DNA of 64,000 nt from Bacteroidota bacterium (GCA_027621175.1 JAQCCM010000001.1:1-64000), one strand, 5' to 3'; counted from the stretch's first letter, positions 43,572 to 53,119 are shown. The notes: generated by a model from the letters alone, not told the origin. A program made the numbers and translations.

Positions 43572-46064
43572 ATGTCCACAGAAGATAAGTTGATTCCAAT
43601 CAACATAGAAGACGAAATGAAGTCTGCATACATTGACTATTCTATGTCAGTCATTGTGTCACGTGCCCTGCCAGACGTAAGAGATGGCTTAAAGCCAGTG
43701 CACCGCCGCGTATTGTTTGGTATGCACGAATTGGGTGTTAGAGCCAATTCATCCTATAAGAAATCTGCGCGTATAGTTGGAGAAGTATTAGGTAAGTATC
43801 ACCCTCATGGAGACACCTCTGTATATGACACTATGGTTCGAATGGCACAGTCATGGAGTTTGCGTTATATGATGGTGGATGGACAGGGGAACTTTGGTTC
43901 CGTTGACGGGGATAGCCCTGCTGCCATGCGATATACTGAAGCGCGTCTTCAAAAAATATCGGAAGACATGATGGCAGATATCGAAAAAGATACTGTTGAC
44001 CATCAACTTAATTTTGATGACACATTAAAAGAACCAACGGTACTTCCAACACGCGTACCTAATTTACTTATCAATGGTGCTTCTGGTATTGCGGTGGGTA
44101 TGGCAACGAATATGCCCCCACACAACCTTACTGAAGTAGTTAATGGAACGGTTGCTTACATTGAAAATTCAGACATAGATATTGATGGTTTAATGGAACA
44201 CATCAAAGCACCGGATTTCCCTACAGGTGGTGTGATTTATGGCTATGAAGGTGTAAAAGAAGCTTTTCATACTGGTCGTGGCCGTGTGGTGGTGCGCGCA
44301 AAAGCCGAAATCGAAGAAGTTAACGGCAGAGAATGTATTATTGTTACTGAAATTCCATATCAGGTCAATAAAGCGGAAATGATCAAAAAAACCGCTGAAC
44401 TTGTAAACGATAAAAAAATTGAGGGAATTTCTAACATCCGTGACGAATCTGATCGAAACGGAATGCGAATTGTATATATACTTAAGCGTGACGCTATTCC
44501 GAATATTGTTTTAAATATGTTGTACAAGTACACGGCATTGCAATCGTCGTTTAGTGTAAACAACATCGCCTTAGTAAAAGGGCGTCCACAAATGTTGAAT
44601 CTAAAGGATATGATTCATCATTTTGTAGAGCACCGTCATGAAGTAGTGGTAAGACGTACCCAATACTTGCTTAGAAAGGCTGAGGAACGTGCACATATTT
44701 TACAAGGTTTGATTATTGCTTCAGACAATATTGACGAAGTAATTGCCTTAATAAAAGCTTCGTCAAATGCCGACGAGGCACGCGAAAAACTTATTGCCAC
44801 ATTTGACCTTTCAGAGGTTCAAGCAAAAGCCATTGTGGATATGCGATTGCGTCAACTCACAGGTTTAGAGCAAGATAGATTGCGCTCTGAGTATGATGAA
44901 CTCATGCATACCATTGAGGATTTAAAAGATATTCTTGAGAAAAAAGACCGTCGTATGGGCATCATCAAGGATGAGTTGCTTGAAGTAAAAGAAAAATATG
45001 GAGATGAGCGACGCTCCATCATTGAATATGCTGGCGGTAATTTCCGTGTAGAAGACATGATTCCTGACGAAAAAGTGGTAATTACCATTTCACATGCGGG
45101 TTATATTAAACGTACTCCTCTTGCGGAGTATCGTACGCAAAACCGCGGTGGTGTAGGTCAAAAGGCATCTACCACCAGAAGCGAGGACTTCCTTGAGCAT
45201 TTGTTTGTAGGAACAAATCATCAATATATGTTGTTCTTTACTCAAAAAGGGAAGTGTTTTTGGTTACGGGTATATGAAATACCTGAAGGAAGTAGAACTG
45301 CAAAAGGTCGTGCCATTCAAAACCTAATCAATATCGAACAAGACGATAAGGTAAAAGCATTTATTTGTACACAAGATCTTAAAGACGAAGAATACACAAA
45401 CAGTAGATTCGTTGTTATGGCAACCAAAAAAGGTCAAGTGAAGAAAACGCCGTTGGAGCAATACTCAAGACCTAGAACAAATGGAATTAATGCCATAACA
45501 ATACGTGAAGGCGATGAGCTTTTGGAGGCAAAATTGACTACGGGTACTTCGCAAGTGGTGTTGGCAGTAAAGTCTGGAAAAGCAATTCGCTTTGAAGAAA
45601 GTAAAACACGACCGATGGGGAGAAATGCATCTGGTGTTCGTGGTATCACATTGCAAGATGCTCAAGACGAGGTAGTTGGAATGGTTGCTGTTAATGATTT
45701 AGATTCAGATATTTTAGTGGTTTCTGAGAATGGCTATGGTAAGCGTTCAAAAATTGACGACTATCGTATAACGAATCGTGGTGGAAAAGGGGTCAAAACC
45801 CTTGCACTAACCAAAAAAACAGGTAATTTAGTAGCCATTAAAAATGTGTCAGACGCAGATGATTTGATGATTATCAATCGTTCGGGCATTGCTATCCGAC
45901 TTGGAATAGAGTCACTACGCGTTATGGGTCGTGCCACGCAAGGTGTTCGTCTTATTAATTTAAAAGAAGACGATTCGATTGCAGCAGTAGCAAAGGTGAT
46001 GAATGACGACGATGAAATTCAAGATGTTTCTGACTTAGATGTAACAATTGAAGAAAACGACTAA
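43572..46064 (+). CDS. gyrA: DNA gyrase subunit A
   Basis: The 830-residue protein has the GyrA start [31 protein letters not shown] in register. The catalytic tyrosine lies in [10 protein letters not shown] (about residue 123), and the C-terminal domain carries a GyrA-box-like QNRGGVGQ (about 521) that wraps DNA. An acidic tail ends the protein. The quinolone-determining region reads [12 protein letters not shown], with threonine where E. coli has Ser83. A weak TACTTTAG box lies at 43533-43540. It is a stand-alone gyrase gene, followed after 16 bases by an exported TPR protein. Confidence 0.97.
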   Translation: MSTEDKLIPINIEDEMKSAYIDYSMSVIVSRALPDVRDGLKPVHRRVLFGMHELGVRANSSYKKSARIVGEVLGKYHPHGDTSVYDTMVRMAQSWSLRYMMVDGQGNFGSVDGDSPAAMRYTEARLQKISEDMMADIEKDTVDHQLNFDDTLKEPTVLPTRVPNLLINGASGIAVGMATNMPPHNLTEVVNGTVAYIENSDIDIDGLMEHIKAPDFPTGGVIYGYEGVKEAFHTGRGRVVVRAKAEIEEVNGRECIIVTEIPYQVNKAEMIKKTAELVNDKKIEGISNIRDESDRNGMRIVYILKRDAIPNIVLNMLYKYTALQSSFSVNNIALVKGRPQMLNLKDMIHHFVEHRHEVVVRRTQYLLRKAEERAHILQGLIIASDNIDEVIALIKASSNADEAREKLIATFDLSEVQAKAIVDMRLRQLTGLEQDRLRSEYDELMHTIEDLKDILEKKDRRMGIIKDELLEVKEKYGDERRSIIEYAGGNFRVEDMIPDEKVVITISHAGYIKRTPLAEYRTQNRGGVGQKASTTRSEDFLEHLFVGTNHQYMLFFTQKGKCFWLRVYEIPEGSRTAKGRAIQNLINIEQDDKVKAFICTQDLKDEEYTNSRFVVMATKKGQVKKTPLEQYSRPRTNGINAITIREGDELLEAKLTTGTSQVVLAVKSGKAIRFEESKTRPMGRNASGVRGITLQDAQDEVVGMVAVNDLDSDILVVSENGYGKRSKIDDYRITNRGGKGVKTLALTKKTGNLVAIKNVSDADDLMIINRSGIAIRLGIESLRVMGRATQGVRLINLKEDDSIAAVAKVMNDDDEIQDVSDLDVTIEEND

Positions 46065-46080
46065 TTTAATTCTCCCTTTT

Positions 46081-47328
46081 ATGAAAACGTACTATTCCCT
46101 AATCCTTGCCTTAGTGGTAGCTTTTTCGGTTACCGCTCAGAAAAAGGAACTTAAAGCTGCACAAAAATTTGTTGATGCCGCATCTTTTGATGATGCTTAT
46201 AACTTTCTGAACGAAAACAGCGATTTGCTTAGTTCTGCTGAGCCAAAATACGCATCACAGTATCACTTCCTTTTAGGAACAACATTACAAGCTAAAAAAG
46301 ATTTTTTAAAGGTTGTAGAGGAGTTTGATAAGGTAAAGTCTATTGAAAAAGAAGCCGGACTCAATAAATACACACAGCTGATAAAAAATAATAATGCACG
46401 TCTTGTTGCCGATGTTGTTAATGAAGCGGTTACTTTAAACACAGCTGAAAATTATAAGGAGGCAGGCGCGTTGCTTTATCTAGCATACAAATTGGATGAT
46501 GAAAATTTAGACTATTTGTATTATGCCGCTTCAAGCGCTGTTAATTCAGGAGATTTTAAAAATGCGCTTCCTTACTATTTGACGCTTAAAGATAAAAATT
46601 ACACGGGTGTAATCACTAAATATTATGCTACGGAAGTTGCTACTGGGGAAGAGTCAGAAGTAGATGAAACCACGTTTAATATTTATAAAAAGTCCAAAGA
46701 ATTCACCAATTTGCGTGAAGGTTTGTCAGAATCGCGTTTGCCAGAAATTGTAAAAAACATTGCTTTGATACATGTATCGAATGGGGACAATGAGGCTGCT
46801 ATGACAGCGATAAAGGACGCAAGAAAACTCTCTCCAAAAGATGTAGGGCTAATTTTAACTGAAGCAGACTTATATATAAAACTTGGTGATGAGACTCGTT
46901 TTGGTACATTGATGCAAGAGGCTATTGCTCAAGATCCTAATAATGCCATTTTGTATTATAATCTAGGTGTTGTAAACGGAAATGAAGGAAAACGAGAAAA
47001 GGCAATCGGCTATTATAAAAAAGCCATAGAATTAGACCCAGCCTATGAGGCCTCTTATTTAAACTTGTCATTTATTATATTAGAAGGAGAGTCTAAAATT
47101 GTAGAGCAAATGAACTCGTTGGGTACTTCTGCAGCAGATAACAGAAAGTACGACCAACTTAAGTTAAAGCGACAAGATTTGTTTTTAGAGGCTGCGCCTT
47201 TTTTAGAACAATTGGTTAAAATCAATCCAAAAAATAAAGAAGCGATTACTACACTAAAAAATATTTTTGGCACCATTGGGGATACTGCCAATTTTAAAAA
47301 ATATCGCGACATGTTGGAAGCACTCTAA
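46081..47328 (+). CDS. Exported tetratricopeptide-repeat protein
   Basis: The 415-residue protein has a signal peptide (about 1-19, AFSVTAQ). It has helical repeats throughout, the clearest being NAILYYNLGVVNGNEGKREKAIGYYKKAIELDP (about 290-322), a textbook TPR. It is probably periplasmic and scaffolds other proteins; partners are unknown. The frame opens 11 codons earlier inside gyrA, but the signal begins at 46081. It lies 16 bases after gyrA and is probably cotranscribed. A strong terminator follows. Confidence 0.88.
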   Translation: MKTYYSLILALVVAFSVTAQKKELKAAQKFVDAASFDDAYNFLNENSDLLSSAEPKYASQYHFLLGTTLQAKKDFLKVVEEFDKVKSIEKEAGLNKYTQLIKNNNARLVADVVNEAVTLNTAENYKEAGALLYLAYKLDDENLDYLYYAASSAVNSGDFKNALPYYLTLKDKNYTGVITKYYATEVATGEESEVDETTFNIYKKSKEFTNLREGLSESRLPEIVKNIALIHVSNGDNEAAMTAIKDARKLSPKDVGLILTEADLYIKLGDETRFGTLMQEAIAQDPNNAILYYNLGVVNGNEGKREKAIGYYKKAIELDPAYEASYLNLSFIILEGESKIVEQMNSLGTSAADNRKYDQLKLKRQDLFLEAAPFLEQLVKINPKNKEAITTLKNIFGTIGDTANFKKYRDMLEAL

Positions 47329-47344
47329 GATGTAATAACAAATG

Positions 47345-47373
47345 AAAAGCCCCGCAATAGCGGGGCTTTTTTT
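47345..47373. terminator. Bidirectional intrinsic terminator
   Basis: AGCCCCGC-AATA-GCGGGGCT is a perfect 8-bp GC-rich hairpin with A and T runs on its two sides. It ends gyrA-TPR transcription on the plus strand and the NlpC/P60 gene on the minus strand; its T-run overlaps that gene's stop codon. Confidence 0.92.
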
Positions 47374-48118
47374 ATGCAATAGATTTAATAAGGCGAAGCT
47401 TGTGTGTATGCGTTCGAAGTTCGGGGTTAAATATTCCAGTTTGATCTAATCGGTCAACGCGTACTTGCCCATGTGCATGAATGATGTGGTTATGCTCTAA
47501 AATAATTCCTACATGAACAATATTGCCTTCATCATCATCAAAAAAAGCCAAATCTCCGATTTCTGCTTCCTCAATAAAGCTAAGCACAATGCCTTTTTCC
47601 GCTTGCTCCACAGCAGTTCTTGGTAATGCAAAACCACAAAGCGCATAAACGGTTTGTACAAAACCATCTGCATCCATACCAAAAGGAGATTTTCCACCTT
47701 TACGGAAGGGCGTGTTTACAAACATAAATGCCATGGTACGGATATTGTTTTTTTCTGGTTTACTTCCTGAAGTTTTCCCTTCAAATTGGTGCCCTAAGAA
47801 AGCAGTATGTTGGACGATGCTACCGATGGGAATAGGGAATAAAATCTGTGCATCTTTATAGATGAATTCAACTAAGTTTGCAGAAATTTTTGGTGTTTGT
47901 TTGGAAAGTTTTTCGAAGTCTGCCGTTGAAATCTCAATAAATTGACTGTTTTCTATCCATCCTGTTGTTTTGTCGCTTAAACAAACCTGACTAAAATGTT
48001 TTTTTACTTTTAATATCTGAAAAATTTCTCCATAAAGCACTTCACTCAAAACAGGAGCGTTATGCTGATTTACTCCTTGCAGCGGAACTATACTAAGGGT
48101 ACAAATACCGGATGTCAT
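47372..48118 (-). CDS. NlpC/P60 (C40) family protein with bacterial SH3 domains, catalytic cysteine apparently missing
   Basis: The 248-residue protein has an N-terminal SH3b-like part (about 5-65, EVLYGEIFQILKVKK and GWIENSQF) and a second such segment. A C40 peptidase domain (about 125-245) follows. Its histidine region EGNIVHVGIILEHNHIIHAHG (about 200-220) is intact. The nucleophile position, normally in D-C-S-G-F, reads DADGF (residues 149-153), so the cysteine is replaced by alanine. It may be a non-catalytic peptidoglycan-binding protein, or use another residue. No signal peptide is visible. A TATTTTTG box ends four bases upstream of the ATG. Confidence 0.83.
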   Translation of the reverse strand: MTSGICTLSIVPLQGVNQHNAPVLSEVLYGEIFQILKVKKHFSQVCLSDKTTGWIENSQFIEISTADFEKLSKQTPKISANLVEFIYKDAQILFPIPIGSIVQHTAFLGHQFEGKTSGSKPEKNNIRTMAFMFVNTPFRKGGKSPFGMDADGFVQTVYALCGFALPRTAVEQAEKGIVLSFIEEAEIGDLAFFDDDEGNIVHVGIILEHNHIIHAHGQVRVDRLDQTGIFNPELRTHTHKLRLIKSIA

Positions 48119-48122
48119 TTAT

Positions 48123-48179
48123 CAAAAATAAGAGAAAATCCGCATTGCTCAGCCAATGTGTTGAAAAGTGGTATTTTTG
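48123..48179. promoter_or_regulatory. Divergent promoter elements between the NlpC/P60 gene and the HD phosphohydrolase gene
   Basis: On the minus strand TATTTTTG (48130-48123) ends four bases before the ATG at 48118. On the plus strand TATTTTTG (48172-48179) ends 14 bases before the ATG at 48194. Both match TAnnTTTG perfectly. Confidence 0.5.
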
Positions 48180-48193
48180 TTTAAATCTTTTTT

Positions 48194-50212
48194 ATGTTGC
48201 TTTTTTACCGCTATCAAGCTGCTTTCTATAGAGCATTTTTATGTTTGTTCACAACAGCCGTAGTGGTATATATGTTACCTCGGGGTGCAAGTTTTCAATA
48301 TGAAATCCAAGAAGGTAAACCCTGGCAATACGAAACCCTTTTGGCTCCCTATGATTTTCCTATTCAAAAATCAAAAAAAGAGTTAAGTCGAGAACGCGAA
48401 GCCTTAGAGGCAAATGTGCCACGTTATTTCACCTATCAAAATAAAACGCTTAGTTCAGTCTTAAGTGTTTTTGACCAATATGTTGCCACACTTCCTGCTA
48501 CACCAGAATTTAACGCCATATTAATTAATTGGCGAACTGTTTTGGAAGAGATATACGCTAATGGTGTTCTTGCCGATACGGAAATTCTCATTGAAAATGA
48601 ATCTATTGCTCTTGTTCATGACACGCGTCAAACGAATGTATTGATTTCTGATTTATTCTCTGAAAGGGAGGCTAAGGAAGACCTGGTAAAACAATTAGCA
48701 CTTTTTGGTACTGATGTGCTATCAGAATCGTCGTTACAGTATTTACTTTCTCTTGTTGTGCCTAATATTTCATATAACGATGCGTTAACCCGTCAATTTA
48801 AAGCGGAGGCAACTGCTGGAGTTGTCCTAGTGCGTGGATTAGTAACGAAAGGCACTCGTATCATTGCCAAAGGGGAAGTAGTAGAGGGTGAAAAGCTTCA
48901 AAAATTACAGTCGTTACAACAAGAATTTGAGTCACAAACATGGACGCAGACCAATACGATTTGGATTATTATAGGGTATTCACTTTTGGTATTTATTCCT
49001 GTCCTTTTACTTTTTGTGTTTTTATGGCGCACACGCCCAACCGTTTTTGAAAATAATAAACGCCTTACGTTTTTATGTGTAAACGTATTGCTTATGGTGC
49101 TTCTTACCAAAGCTGTAGTAGACGTAGATCCACAATATGTATATGCCGTTCCCATTTGTATGTTACCCTTATTAATGCGTACATTTTTTGACACACGGAT
49201 AGCGCTTTTTGCGTTGATGATTACCTTGTTTTTGATTGCTTTTTTAGTGCCCAACAGCTATGAGTTTATTTATTTGCAAATCATGGCGGGGATTTTAGCT
49301 TCTCTCACCGTTAACGACTTGTATCGTAGGGCTAAGCTATTTATTTCTGTGGGGCTCATCGTGGGCTTGTATGCGGTTTCATATATCGCTTTTACCCTGA
49401 TTCACGACGGCAATCTGTTGCAGTTGTCTTATGACGTTCTTCTTCTTTTTGTTATCAATGGATTGGCGATTTTATTTGTGCAGCCATTAATTTATATTTT
49501 CGAAAAAGTATTTGGTTTGGTTTCCGATGTGTCCTTACTTGAGTTGTCGGACACCAACAGTAAGCTTCTTCGAGAACTTGCAGATAAAGCTCCTGGCACC
49601 TTTCAGCACTCGTTGCAAGTAGCAAATATTGCCGAAGCTGCCGCAAACGCTATAGGTGCAAATACATTACTGACCCGAGTAGGGGCATTATACCACGATA
49701 TTGGAAAAATGAAGAATCCTGTTTTCTTTAGTGAAAATCAAGCCAGTTATAGTCCTCACGATGAATTAGAACCCGAAGTAAGTGCAAAAATTATAATTGA
49801 CCATGTGTTGAATGGAATCACAAGCGCAAGAAAAGCAAAATTACCAGATCGTGTGATTGATTTTATTCGTACACATCATGGTACTACTACAGTATTGTAT
49901 TTTTTGCAACAAGCACAACAAGGAAATCCAGAAATTGACGTAGAGCAGTTTCAATATCCTGGACCTAAACCCTTTTCTAAAGAAACGGCTATTGTGATGA
50001 TTTCTGATGGGGTAGAGGCGGCCTCGAAAAGTCTAAAAGAACCCACGGCAGAAAAAATCATTGCCTTTGTGGATAAAATAGTAAACCGTCTTCTAGCTGA
50101 AAAACAATTTTTGGAAGCCAATATCACACTACGCGAAATTGAAACTGTGAAGCAAGTCTTAGCTAAAAAACTTATTAGCAGCTATCATTTACGCGTGTCT
50201 TATCCAGAATAA
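48194..50212 (+). CDS. 7TM-HD family phosphohydrolase (PgpH-like)
   Basis: The 672-residue protein has one N-terminal membrane helix (about 10-30) and a large extracytoplasmic 7TM-HDED region (about 40-255). Seven membrane helices (about 260-445) and a cytoplasmic HD domain follow. HD motifs are GTFQHSLQVANIAEAAA (about 470-486), LYHDIGKMKNP (about 497-507), IDHVLNG and FIRTHHGTT (about 556-564). Relatives such as Listeria PgpH degrade c-di-AMP; whether this protein does so in Bacteroidetes is inference. It is transcribed alone. Confidence 0.9.
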   Translation: MLLFYRYQAAFYRAFLCLFTTAVVVYMLPRGASFQYEIQEGKPWQYETLLAPYDFPIQKSKKELSREREALEANVPRYFTYQNKTLSSVLSVFDQYVATLPATPEFNAILINWRTVLEEIYANGVLADTEILIENESIALVHDTRQTNVLISDLFSEREAKEDLVKQLALFGTDVLSESSLQYLLSLVVPNISYNDALTRQFKAEATAGVVLVRGLVTKGTRIIAKGEVVEGEKLQKLQSLQQEFESQTWTQTNTIWIIIGYSLLVFIPVLLLFVFLWRTRPTVFENNKRLTFLCVNVLLMVLLTKAVVDVDPQYVYAVPICMLPLLMRTFFDTRIALFALMITLFLIAFLVPNSYEFIYLQIMAGILASLTVNDLYRRAKLFISVGLIVGLYAVSYIAFTLIHDGNLLQLSYDVLLLFVINGLAILFVQPLIYIFEKVFGLVSDVSLLELSDTNSKLLRELADKAPGTFQHSLQVANIAEAAANAIGANTLLTRVGALYHDIGKMKNPVFFSENQASYSPHDELEPEVSAKIIIDHVLNGITSARKAKLPDRVIDFIRTHHGTTTVLYFLQQAQQGNPEIDVEQFQYPGPKPFSKETAIVMISDGVEAASKSLKEPTAEKIIAFVDKIVNRLLAEKQFLEANITLREIETVKQVLAKKLISSYHLRVSYPE

Positions 50213-50281
50213 TTTGAAAATAATGGTCCTGCTTCTAGGCCTAAATTGCTGAAAATGTATTATTAACGTAAGTTAAAAAGT

Positions 50282-50336
50282 TTATTTAAAATTATTCTAA
50301 ATAATTTGCATCATACTTTTTTACGCTATAAATTTG
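50282..50336 (+). promoter_or_regulatory. Probable iron-responsive operator and promoter of the TonB-dependent receptor
   Basis: A 23-base inverted repeat with arms TTATTTA (50282-50288) and TAAATAA (50298-50304) resembles Fur or DtxR-type iron boxes found upstream of Bacteroidetes siderophore receptors. It directly abuts a -33 type TTTG (50305-50308); 20 bases later comes TAAATTTG (50329-50336). A bound repressor would block RNA polymerase. Confidence 0.55.
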
Positions 50337-50366
50337 CACTTCATTAATTTTAATTAATCTAAATAA

Positions 50367-52601
50367 GTGAGTTTACACCAGCGTTTAACGGTCTTCATTT
50401 GCTTGTTTTTGACCGTTACTTTTGCCCAAAACACGTCAAATCAAGTTGCATTGGATTCTATTCAGAAATTGGATGAGGTTATCATTCGCGCCAATACGAT
50501 TCTCGGAAATAAATATGCTGCACAAAATCGTACTGGTGCTTCTTATTTTTTATCTTCAGAAGATTTGGAGCAGTTTGGTTATGCAGACATCAATCGTGCA
50601 TTACGTGCTGTCCCTGGCGTAAACTTTTATGAAGAAGATGGCTATGGATTACGGCCCAATATTTCACTTCGGGGAACATCGCCGCAACGTAGTTCAAAAA
50701 TCACACTTATGGAAGATGGAGTGCTTATTGCTCCAGCCCCTTATAGTTCGCCAGCAGCATACTATTTTCCGTCTGTCTTACGTATGCATGCCATTGAAAT
50801 ACTAAAAGGGAGTAGCCAAGTACAGCATGGGCCTTTTACAACGGGTGGTGCTATTAACTTAGTTTCTACAGCTATTCCAGACGATTTTTCAGCAAAACTT
50901 CGTTCTAGTTATGGGAGTTTTAATACCATGCAGTTGCACACATCAGTCGGGCAGTCTTTTGAAAATATTGGGTATGTACTGGAGTATTTAAACTTTAATT
51001 CTGATGGATTTAAACGTCTTAGGGATAACGATAATACAGGTTTTGATATTTATGATATCATGGGGAAATTAAAATTTTCTACAAATGCTGATGCCAAGTT
51101 TGCCCAATCTTTGGAACTTAAATATCATTTTTACGACGAAAAATCTAATGAAACCTACTTAGGGCTTTCTGAAGAAGATTTTAATAAAAACCCATATTCA
51201 AGATATGCTTCTTCGCAAAAGGATGTCATGAATGCCGAGCAGCGTCAAGTTATGCTTACGCATATTGCGGACTTCTCAAAACAACTAAGAATTGTCACCA
51301 ATGCCTATAACAATAAGTTTACACGTAATTGGTATAAACTCGACGATGTTGTATTTAATGACGACAAGAAAAGTTTGTCTAAAGTACTCAACGACCCGAT
51401 TTCCTTTTCGAATCATATGCGTATTATTAATGGATCTGTAAACTCAGCTGATGATGCACTTCTAGTGAAGGCAAACAATCGCGTGTACAGTTCTCGTGGT
51501 GTTCAAACTAAAATTGATTATCACTGGTATGGAAAAAATGAGTCGTTTCATGATATTGAAATAGGTGCTCGAGTGCACTATGATGAAGAAGATCGTTTTC
51601 AATGGGAAGACGGTTATCGTATGTATGAAAATCAAATGACCCTTACTTCATTTGGTGCTCGCGGTGCTCAAGGTAATCGTATTTCAAGCGCAAAGGCCTT
51701 CGCCTCTTATGTGCTGTATAAGTATAAGTTTAATAAATTCACCATTACCCCTGGATTTCGTTATGAAAGCATTACCCTTAACAGAGAAGACTGGGGCAGT
51801 ACGGATGAAAATAGAGAAAACGTACCATCGAATAGAGAAAATAACATAAATGTATTTATTCCTGGAGTCGGTTTTAATTACAGTTTCTCAAATAGTTTGT
51901 CTTTGTTTGGTGGCGTTCACAAGGGATTTTCACCTCCTGGTAATGCACCTGGTGAGCAAGCTGAATATAGCGTGAATTATGAGTTAGGCTCACGTTTTAG
52001 TACAGGAAAACTTCGTGGGGAAGTTATTGGTTTTTTCAACGATTACTCGAATCTACTGGGATCTGACTTGGCTGCGAGTGGCGGATCAGGTTCACTCGAT
52101 CAGTTTAATGCTGGAGAGGTCAACGTGAGTGGACTTGAACTTCAATTAAATTATAATCTTTCAAAGCTAGATGCGAAGTTTCAAACTCCTGTCTCTGTTG
52201 CTTACACCCTTACGGATGCTATTTTTCAAAATTCATTTGGCAGTACTCAAGATATTTGGGGCACAGTAAGTGAGGGAGATCGTGTGCCATATATTCCTCA
52301 GCAACAGTTAAGCGTTACAGCTGGTGTAGAACACCAACGTTATGAGTTGAGCATAAATGCACGTTACAATGGCGCATTTGATACGCAGGCCGCTAATGGA
52401 GGGAATAATGACACCATGAGTCTAGATGATAATTTTATTGTTGATATCTCTGCCAAATATCATCTCAATTCATCGATTAGCTTCTCTGCAAATGTGATTA
52501 ACCTTTTTGATGAAGTATATGCTGCAGCTCGTGTTCCTTCGGGCTTTAGACCAGGTCATCCTTTTGGGATTTACACTGGAATAAGTATTAATTTGGATTA
52601 A
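50367..52601 (+). CDS. TonB-dependent outer-membrane receptor, FecA-like
   Basis: The 744-residue protein starts with GTG and has a signal peptide (about 1-20, TVTFAQ). A TonB-box-like VIIRA segment, a plug domain (about 45-160) with LRAVPGVNFYEEDGYG and ISLRGTSPQRSSK, and a 22-strand barrel ending in a C-terminal aromatic-rich strand (GIYTGISINLD) follow. The plug sequence resembles FecA-type ferric citrate receptors. With the operator upstream, iron-complex uptake is the best guess. There is no carboxypeptidase-like N-terminal domain and no adjacent SusD gene, which argues against a glycan role. No fecIR-like regulators are beside it. Confidence 0.9.
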   Translation: MSLHQRLTVFICLFLTVTFAQNTSNQVALDSIQKLDEVIIRANTILGNKYAAQNRTGASYFLSSEDLEQFGYADINRALRAVPGVNFYEEDGYGLRPNISLRGTSPQRSSKITLMEDGVLIAPAPYSSPAAYYFPSVLRMHAIEILKGSSQVQHGPFTTGGAINLVSTAIPDDFSAKLRSSYGSFNTMQLHTSVGQSFENIGYVLEYLNFNSDGFKRLRDNDNTGFDIYDIMGKLKFSTNADAKFAQSLELKYHFYDEKSNETYLGLSEEDFNKNPYSRYASSQKDVMNAEQRQVMLTHIADFSKQLRIVTNAYNNKFTRNWYKLDDVVFNDDKKSLSKVLNDPISFSNHMRIINGSVNSADDALLVKANNRVYSSRGVQTKIDYHWYGKNESFHDIEIGARVHYDEEDRFQWEDGYRMYENQMTLTSFGARGAQGNRISSAKAFASYVLYKYKFNKFTITPGFRYESITLNREDWGSTDENRENVPSNRENNINVFIPGVGFNYSFSNSLSLFGGVHKGFSPPGNAPGEQAEYSVNYELGSRFSTGKLRGEVIGFFNDYSNLLGSDLAASGGSGSLDQFNAGEVNVSGLELQLNYNLSKLDAKFQTPVSVAYTLTDAIFQNSFGSTQDIWGTVSEGDRVPYIPQQQLSVTAGVEHQRYELSINARYNGAFDTQAANGGNNDTMSLDDNFIVDISAKYHLNSSISFSANVINLFDEVYAAARVPSGFRPGHPFGIYTGISINLD

Positions 52602-52656
52602 ATATCTTAACAGCACTGCATATTATACGCAGTACTTCAAGCTCTTTTACTTTAAT

Positions 52657-52791
52657 ACCGCCAAGGAACCCCTACCAAAGTAGCCTTACTTCTTCCTGAG
52701 TTATGTCTATTTAACCTTCTGGAATTCAATGCGTATGTCCAGTATAATAACAATCTAAAGATTTTGAATACAGTATATAAATGTAAAACAT
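52657..52791 (-). pseudogene. Broken GIY-YIG endonuclease gene (second copy)
   Basis: This aligns closely with the first half of the intact GIY-YIG gene at 52861-53103. Translation from the ATG at 52791 gives MFYIYILYSKSLDCYYTGHT plus one histidine, then TGA where the intact copy has TGT (Cys). One base is lost about five codons later, shifting the frame. The C-terminal half is absent. It lies directly downstream of a partial tRNA copy, in the same relation as the intact gene to tRNA-Arg. Confidence 0.85.
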
Positions 52792-52807
52792 GAAATGGGG
52801 AGGATTG

Positions 52808-52869
52808 TGATCGCGATAGGATTCGAACCTATGACCGTTCCGATTTGAAATCGGAATGCGTTATCCAGC
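52808..52869 (-). pseudogene. tRNA-like remnant C (duplicate of the tRNA-Arg 3' half)
   Basis: The T arm and 3' acceptor strand (52808-52838) are identical to those of tRNA-Arg at 53120-53150. The anticodon arm then changes to a long palindrome, TTCCGATTTCAAATCGGAA on the minus strand, 19 nt between A26 and the variable loop rather than 17. The 5' acceptor strand and most of the D arm are missing. It cannot fold as a normal tRNA. Confidence 0.8.
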
Positions 52870-53103
52870 AATTAGTTTTTCAATATATTTTCTTGATTTT
52901 TTTGCTTTGATTGAACGCTCTCTTTTGTAAGCATCTGACTTAGTCTTAAACGATTCAATGTGAACTATTTCCCAAGGAATACCTCCCTTAGTGGCCTTAC
53001 TTCTTCCTAAGTTATGTCTATTTAGCCTATCTGTAATACAATGCGTATGTCCTGTATAATAATGATCTAAAGATTTTGAATACAGTATATAAATGTAAAA
53101 CAT
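52861..53103 (-). CDS. GIY-YIG nuclease domain protein adjoining tRNA-Arg
   Basis: The 80-residue protein is a single-domain GIY-YIG nuclease: YIYILYS (GIY strand, about 3-9), HYYTGHT (YIG strand, about 14-20), conserved arginine in DRLNRHNLGRSKATK (about 25-39), PWEIVHIESF and the glutamate-bearing AYKRERSIKAKK (about 58-69). Relatives belong to the UvrC/YhbQ-like group; some GIY-YIG proteins are homing enzymes. The ATG lies only 16 bases after the 3' end of tRNA-Arg, so it is probably transcribed from the tRNA promoter. Its last codons run into tRNA remnant C, so its C-terminus was set by the rearrangement. Confidence 0.85.
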   Translation of the reverse strand: MFYIYILYSKSLDHYYTGHTHCITDRLNRHNLGRSKATKGGIPWEIVHIESFKTKSDAYKRERSIKAKKSRKYIEKLIAG

Positions 53104-53119
53104 AAAATGGGGAGGCTTG

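Noticed and set aside
52808-52869. A possible tRNA with anticodon TCA (opal suppressor/selenocysteine)
   Set aside because: The anticodon arm is 19 nt rather than 17, and the 5' acceptor strand and D arm are missing, so it cannot be a working tRNA. The TCA reading depends on forcing the alignment.
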